Assembly: GCA_030762175.1 (NCBI GenBank)
Contig: CM060838.1
Coordinates: 23,492,001-23,556,000, forward strand
Direction: 5' to 3'
Length of the DNA stretch: 64,000 nt
Source: Metallyticus violacea
Taxonomy: Eukaryota; Arthropoda; Insecta; Mantodea; Metallyticidae
The position numbers and the translations under genes are program-made. This document shows, in pieces, positions 58,581 through 64,000 of this stretch (position 1 is the stretch's first letter; every line of letters starts with the position of its first letter). The notes beneath the pieces were generated by a model. It ran no database searches, had not been told where the DNA came from, and saw only the letters and a list, made by a program, of their open reading frames with translations.

Positions 58581-59583
58581 GATACAGATGCCCGGAGTGG
58601 CCACTCCAAGCCAAAATCGGAGTTATAAGGTGCCCGCAAAGCCAGCGGCAAAGGATCGCAGTGCGTCACCGATCGGGTTGCTATCCGCGACTTAGAAATG
58701 AAGCGATGCGGGTTGCGGCTTAGTTTGGATCTGCATTGCCCCGTCTCCTAAGTCTGGATGGATGGCCTATTGCTATAGAACATAGTCTCTGTGAATTCGG
58801 ACATTATTTTCCTTTCATGTTTATATGTAATCAAAATATTGTGAACTTGTAGAGACAGGATAGAGTGATTCATTCAAAATATGGTTCATTTATCACTAGT
58901 AGTTTCTATGCTAGAACGGTATGAAGTTAAGAATGTTTTTGAACTTTTGAAATAAATAACGCTGATATGTTTCGGAATATGCAAACAAATTAATATTAAG
59001 TGAAAGCTCCTGATAAGCCTGACTTACATGTGTAAATATTTTTACAATTCATGTTGATTCCTTACTTATATAGAATAAGAGAATGCTTTTTAGATTGCAA
59101 GTATCTTCCGCTTGCGCGCAGTTTCTTCAGTGCAGCCGTGCACCGGTAGTGTGCTAAACAGTTAACTACAGTTCGAGTTCAATTCTTCAACACGCGCTAA
59201 AATAAAAACATATAACAATTTTAAATGTTGTAAGCTCTTTCTGATACTGCCCTCTTTTTGAAAATGGATAATTACTTCATTTTTAAAGCAGAATATATTA
59301 ACGTGTGTTTAAATTTTAAAATGAATGAAGCTCTTTACAACAAGTTATAATAAAATATCATTTCCTTGGTCAAATATATATTGGCTTTATACCATTAAGT
59401 AAGATTCCAAAATGAGGTATAACATAATTTTAATTTGTGTTTCTATGGTGCATAGTTCCAGATATACTTATTTTCCAAAGGCGCAATTGTCTTATAAAAT
59501 AGAAAATATTTATTATAACAAAATATAATAGAAACAGGGGTTTTATATGTAGCATAAGTTGTTCTTTCTTGATGCTTCATATA
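58581..59583. other. unassigned DNA
   Basis: The first 150 bases are GC-rich, then AT-rich. No gene was recognised. Confidence 0.4.
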
Positions 59584-60300
59584 CAGAGGGTGCCAAAAAT
59601 GTATACACACTTCAAGCAAAGAAAAAACTGTGTTAACATAACAAAACTGAATTCACATAAACAGAAAATGATGAGCACTAATCATATTAGACTTCTACAG
59701 TTACAACAGTTGCTCAAAATGCCCGCCTTGGGGTCGATACACTTCCGAGTACGTTGAACTACTGATTGAGCAACGTTTGCGAAAGTGTCCTCAGCGATTG
59801 CAGCACATGCCGTTTCAATTTCTTCCCCAAGTGCTGCCAGTGTAGCTTGTTTTCTACGGTATACAGCATCCTTAAGAGTTCCCCATAGGTAGAAGTCCAA
59901 CGGCGATTCTGTTCTGTACACACGTCTCCATTGCCTTTGAACTTCAACAACATTCTCGGTTTTCCAATACCACTTCAAAATTGCTTTCCGATATTCAAAC
60001 GATAATCTTGGCTCCATTTTGTTGTAGCAACGCAAGCATAACGTATTGTGCGTTACATCTGTTTACAGAACATCATACGATAATCTTGGCTTCATTTGTT
60101 TATTGTTGATTTACGATAAACTTGACTTCATTTGTTCATTGTTGATTTACCTGTCATGTAGCAACGCTATCATAATGGATGCGAGTCACATCTGTTTACA
60201 GAACATCATACTACACATTACTTTTGTTTTTCGGTCCAATTTTGAAATGTATTAAATAGATATCTCATGTGAAAGTGAGTATCATTTTTGGCACTCTCTG
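59584..60300 (-). mobile_element. 717-bp deleted Tc1/mariner-like element with matching ends
   Basis: The left end CAGAGGGTGCCAAAAATG and the right end, read inward, CAGAGAGTGCCAAAAATG match at all but one base over 18. They are extended by similar TATACAC/ATACTCAC sequence. TA flanks both ends (59,582-59,583 and 60,301-60,302), the expected target duplication. Inside lies one minus-strand frame joining the two ends of a DUF4817-type transposase. Near 60,050-60,215 an internal duplication of about 130 bases repeats CATCTGTTTACAGAACATCA. A non-autonomous derivative made by internal deletion explains all of this. Confidence 0.92.
59682..60035 (-). pseudogene. internally deleted DUF4817-type transposase, frame intact
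   Basis: The 117-codon minus-strand frame starts at 60,035. Residues about 7-40 (MEPRLSFEYRKAILKWYWKT then NVVEVQRQWRRVY) are the first helix-turn-helix of DUF4817 proteins. At about residue 43 it jumps to SPLDFYLWGTLKDAVYRRKQ, the block holding the last catalytic Asp, and continues through LGEEIETACAAIAEDTFANV and VVQRTRKCIDPKAG to the usual C-terminus. The middle, with the first two catalytic Asp residues, is missing, so it cannot be an active transposase. The junction keeps the frame. Typical family members are about three times longer. A DNA-binding product could in principle be made, but nothing shows it is expressed. Confidence 0.85.
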
Positions 60301-61786
60301 TATTGCCCAATTTGAGATTGCATGTCCCAAAGAAGACTTGAGCCACTTTCACCAGAGTGGTGAGTGAGAAATACAGTTCGGTTTGCACTAAAGCGCGCTT
60401 TAAATGTTGCATACGCCTTTTTGTGAAGCAAAGGAAGATTTAGTCTTTTCTTTAAACCATCCTTTTGTGTGTAAATGTGGGCATAGGACAAGAAAGGACA
60501 GGAAATAACATTTATCTCCAATGGGAATGTTGCGGTATGAGAGAACGTAAATTCAGTGTGGAAGAGGATTTGTTGTGAGAAGGGAAATAAAGCGGCGGGA
60601 AATTGCTAACTTTTTTTTTTTTCGAATAAAGCGAAGTGATTAAAAGAACCGTGCCTGGTACAGAGAGGGATGCAACAGCTCTTGTGATGTAGTACATCCA
60701 TCCTTCCATTGATCTGCTTGATGTCAAGTGCTGACGTCAGTTGGCCTTATTAGAAACGCAGACAGCATTACGCTCACTGCAGGCTGTATTGCAGTTAGCT
60801 GCTTTATCGACTTACGAGACAAAAGTGACTCCTATTAGATGACGGCAATTTCGCGCTTCGCTGGAATTCAGAGCAGAAATAAACGTTTACTAATTTTATG
60901 TTACGCATATGTATTCCTCATTTGTTCGTGTAGTTCGTTTCTGTTCATTATGCGCGTTAACTGAATTAAAAACGGATCATCAGCAAGTGGAATTAAGTGA
61001 CAGCAGCACTTACAGAGTAGGTAGGTTATTTAGAATAAAATATGGAAGATAATATATACAGATTAAAATATGGAAGATAATATATACAGTTGAAGGTAAA
61101 GATGTACATTGAAGTCAGGTCTATTTAACCACTAAAGAAACTAATACCGGAGCATAAATAAGACCTATTGCAAAACATCCCTGCAGCTGCTGTAATACTG
61201 AGCTTTATTAACCAACAACTGAGACAGCAAAATATAGAAGCTTCTTCTGCTGCAAATACAACACTTATCAATGCATATTTTTTGGAAGTAATATTATTTT
61301 AAAACTAATTTCGACGTTTCTTTCTTTCGAAACGTATTATCGAATGCGGTTTTCTCTAAATTACCTCAGTTTATGTGTTTATTTAATCATTCTTAATATT
61401 CATATGTAATAAAATATTCGGGACTGTTGCAGCAAAATATAAGAATACGTTAACGGTTTATTAGCAAGTGCAGGTTTACGACATGCTTGTGCAAAAACAA
61501 GAATTTTATTAAATAATTTCATAATATTGGCAAATAAATATCATTTTGATTTTTTTTTCCACAGACTGAAGACCATCTTTTAAGTGCCTATACACAATTC
61601 TACAGATTTTTCTTACGAAATATATAATGGTTTACCTGTAGCTTTATAACATAACAGCATTATAAAGCATTTAAAATGTGAGTTGTTCAAGCCACAAGAG
61701 AAAAGAAACATATTTTACCAGCTAAGAAGGGTTAAAAGGCCAATTAATTTCCGATTGAAGAAAAGATAAAATATTGTTAGGGTCAG
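60301..61786. other. unassigned DNA
   Basis: It contains a second TGACGTCA palindrome at 60,732-60,739 and a short tandem duplication at 61,034-61,090 (AAAATATGGAAGATAATATA, two copies about 29 bases apart). No gene was recognised. Confidence 0.45.
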
Positions 61787-62320
61787 TATTTTATATGACC
61801 TCTATTTGGCAACGAATTCACCAAATCTCTACAATGCTTCCCTGTTTGCAATTTCTGTAATCTCTAATTTTAAATCATTCTATATTTTATACTCTGTTTC
61901 ACAAATTTTCAATAAAATTTAAATCCGGAGATCTCGAAGACCATAATCGTTGTGATTCCAAAACCAACGGAGACTTTGGTGTGATTTGTGGTAAGTTGCA
62001 TTATCTTGCCGTTATATACAACCAAGCCTTGCCTCTTACCAGTAGTTTTTGCTTGAATTACAAAAGGAAGTTCTCCATTTCTTGATTTGTTGTACATTTT
62101 CTTCCATTCCTCCCAGATATTCTCACAATAGGTCTGTAATTGGAGTAAAACATGAAACCTCTCTGTTCATTGTTTGTCTTCTAGTCTTGTTTTTATTATA
62201 GTTAATTATATTTTAAACACAACGTCTTCTGTCTACTCTCAGTGCTTTAGCTACAGCTTTTAGTGTTGTTCCTTTTATAATTTTTTTGTACATACCCACC
62301 ATTTCTCATTTAACACAATG
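61787..62320 (-). pseudogene. Tc1-type transposase relic, internally deleted
   Basis: Minus strand: near 62,250 KGTTLKAVAKALRVDRRR resembles the first helix-turn-helix of Tc1 proteins. After missing or unreadable sequence, RQDNATYHKSHQSLRWFWNH around 62,000 matches the QQDNAxxHxSxxxxxWF block with the second catalytic Asp kept. In another frame, SRSPDLNFIENL matches SPDLNPIENLW, with the catalytic Glu kept. Near 61,800, RDLVNSLPNRGHIKY is the normal Tc1 C-terminal end (SMPRRxxAVIKAKGGHTKY) followed by a stop. Frameshifts and stops elsewhere. Terminal repeats were not identified. A SINE-S lies just outside its 5' side. Confidence 0.8.
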
Positions 62321-62378
62321 AGACAGATTTCTTCTCCATTATCAGGTATACTGAGAATAAACTTTTACTTTACATCAA

Positions 62379-62652
62379 ACCGCCACGGGTGGCCGAGGTC
62401 GTTAAGGCATGGACTCGTGAGCGGGAGGTCTGCGGTTCGAATCCCGCCAGGACCGTCCTCCCTGACTGGGGTTTTTTCCAGGTTTTCCTCAGTCTTCATA
62501 ACTGGCAAATGCCGGGGAGGTACCTAAACTTAGGCCTGGAACGCTTCCTTCCTTAAAAAAAAATCCTTTCCCAATATATCATTTCATTTCATGTATCATC
62601 AGTGTCCACCGCCTGTGGTGCCTCAGTAGTAAAAACGGGCGTTAAACACTAC
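62379..62652 (+). mobile_element. SINE-S copy 4, full length with 13-bp duplication
   Basis: The best copy of the family. The head has GGGTGGCCGAGGTCGTTAAG (box A) and TGCGGTTCGAATCCCG (box B), then GACTGGGGTTTTTTCCAGG, TACCTAAACTTAGGCCTGGA, TTTCATTTCATGTATCATCA, CCGCCTGTGGTGCC and the end GTAAAAACGGGCGTTAAACA. A perfect target duplication TACTTTACATCAA lies at 62,366-62,378 and 62,653-62,665. The head is most like class II tRNAs (Ser or Leu), judged by GGTGGCCGAG and TTAAGGC, but lacks a proper anticodon stem, so it is not a tRNA gene. Confidence 0.97.
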
Positions 62653-62665
62653 TACTTTACATCAA

Positions 62666-63063
62666 CAAATCTAGCCTACAGAAGAGGAACACTAGTGCAT
62701 TGGGTATGCAGATTATTTTCTGGAGATAAGCCCTAGAACATGTGTGAATAAATTCAGATTAGATAATTATCACAAGGGAGTCTGAGATAGCCCATAAATT
62801 CACGAACGTAATGTGTGAATTTATTGGGAAAGTTCAGACCCTCGAGTGATATTTATTAGGACTATTTAACGAATAAAATAAGATTTTAAATCTAATTCCC
62901 ATAACCTTGGTTTACACTATTGCAATAAATGTATATTTGTATTTTGAATACTTAACATTTTCAAGCCATCTAGCAACAGATGAATGTCGATTGTCAGCAA
63001 TGCCAATAGAGAAGAGCCAAATACGGGTTTGGGACTATTTCATGAATAGAATAAGAATAAAAG

Positions 63064-63105
<42 letters not shown>

Positions 63106-63375
63106 CGCACAGAATATTAACAATTGTATAAAATATTATACTTACATATAAATACCTATCTATTCATAAACTGTTGGAATGAAATAGACGAAAGTCGAAT
63201 ATTACACTCGCTACCGTTAAATTTATTAATACCAACTGAGAAAAACAAAGCAGAGAAAATGTTTTGTGTGTCAATTATCCAACTATCCAATTATGCAGGA
63301 TAACATTTTTTTTTTGTCGAGGGTGTCTTAAATTCTTGCTCGCTACTGTATAACGCCTGATAATAGAGTGACCAA
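62666..63375. other. unassigned AT-rich DNA between inverted SINEs
   Basis: No gene was recognised. It includes a TA microsatellite at 63,066-63,103. Confidence 0.45.
63066..63103. repeat. (TA)n microsatellite
   Basis: About 18-19 TA dinucleotides followed by TATCGCGC. Confidence 0.97.
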
Positions 63376-63652
63376 TGGTGTTTAACGCCCGTTTTTACTA
63401 CTGAGGCACCACAGGCGGTGGACACTGAAGATACATGAGATGAAATTATATAATGGGAAAGGATTTTTTTTTAAGGAAAGAAACGTTCCAGACCTAAGTT
63501 TAGGGTAACTCCCAGGCATTTGTCAGTTATGAGGACTGAGGAAAACCTGAAAAAAAAACCTCAGTCAGGGAGGACGGTTCTGGTGGAATTCGAACCCCAG
63601 ACCTCCCGCTCACGATTCCGCGCCTTAACGACCTGGGTCACCCGTGGCGGTT
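63376..63652 (-). mobile_element. SINE-S copy 5, full length, inverted
   Basis: Minus-strand SINE-S. The tail complement GTTTAACGCCCGTTTTTAC begins at 63,380 and the head ends with ACCCGTGGCGG at about 63,650. Both boxes are recognisable (complements of GGGTTCGAATTCC-like and GGTGACCCAGGTCGTTAAGG). It is nearly as well preserved as the 62.4-kb copy and lies in opposite orientation about 720 bases away. CTGATAATAG and CTGTTAATAG on the two sides may be a worn duplication. Confidence 0.95.
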
Positions 63653-64000
63653 CAAACAGCTGTTAATAGCACATTTGATTTGCTTTCCCTTACTCATGGG
63701 GTACGCTAACCGCCAAACCGAAGTGCTGTGGTCGACTCGGGAATGAAAATAGCTGCTGGGCCTAGCTGGCTAATGGAGAATAAAACGCGCCAGACTTTTG
63801 CCACTCTATTAATAACTTTTGGAAAGATCAATTGGGAAGAGCAATTAGCTCTCTCAAATACCCTACCACATAACAGTAGTAAACATTGCGGACATCTTGG
63901 ATATGTTCTCCCGTGATGCCAGTACTATCATCAAGCTTTTGCAGAGCTGATTTATCTGCTTTATGAAAATATTGGGTAACCCAAACCAAAGTTTTCCATA
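63653..64000. other. unassigned DNA at the window edge
   Basis: A 62-codon plus-strand frame ends at about 63,916 with no recognisable domain. The block continues past the window. Confidence 0.4.

Noticed and set aside
58289..58669. 126-codon minus-strand open frame
   Set aside because: It is antisense to the mariner N-terminal fragment, and the remaining part has no domain.
62379..62460. possible tRNA-Ser gene
   Set aside because: Box A and box B are good, but there is no proper anticodon stem or acceptor pairing, and the segment is the head of a repeated SINE with target duplications.

Overview
The base composition, dense interspersed repeats and transposon families point to an arthropod nuclear genome, most likely an insect with a large, repeat-rich, AT-rich genome. 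The SINE and transposon mix gives me a cockroach/termite-like impression, but that is inference. There are no operons, bacterial signals, rRNA genes or intact tRNA genes. I could not identify a single confident host protein-coding exon. The window reads as intergenic or intronic DNA, and its recognisable content is decayed mobile elements plus simple and tandem repeats.

Layout: 0-6 kb holds a tRNA-derived SINE (called SINE-A here), a diverged ~140-bp tandem array (2.44-3.65 kb), an open frame of unknown meaning, another tRNA-derived SINE-like copy and a second SINE-A. 6-12 kb is mostly featureless apart from a mariner-type relic near 10 kb. 12-15.5 kb holds a dispersed repeat carrying another SINE type (SINE-C), a hAT-type transposase pseudogene, a Penelope-like reverse-transcriptase remnant and a fold-back repeat. 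17.6-19.5 kb has SINEs and a Tc1 transposase relic interrupted by a SINE-A with target-site duplications. 20-24 kb has a GC-rich patch with a good splice-donor motif, a long-range inverted repeat and a possible piggyBac scrap. 24.9-28.6 kb has two SINEs, purine-rich and ACT/ACTGCT microsatellites and two opposed LINE fragments. 28.6-43 kb is mostly unassigned AT-rich DNA with a DUF4817-type transposase relic (31 kb), two SINE-A copies and two local tandem repeats. 43.5-62.3 kb is a transposon graveyard: mariner relics (43.6, 48.8-50.0, 52.5 and 58.1 kb), DUF4817-type relics (47.8, 56.8 and 59.6 kb), a Tc1 relic (61.8 kb), a SINE-A, a SINE-S and a ~530-bp polypyrimidine tract. The last 1.7 kb carries two SINE-S copies in inverted orientation.

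Nothing here works together as a pathway. The links are insertional: SINEs nested in DNA transposons, deleted non-autonomous derivatives, and repeat pairs that record past insertions. The most informative objects are the 717-bp internally deleted TIR element at 59,584-60,300, a central core shared between two SINE families with different tRNA heads, the nested SINE/Tc1 locus at 18.5-19.45 kb, the 15.2-15.45 kb fold-back, and the 140-bp array. All family names come from recognising translated motifs by eye; no database search was run. I see no convincing evidence of an undescribed functional system.
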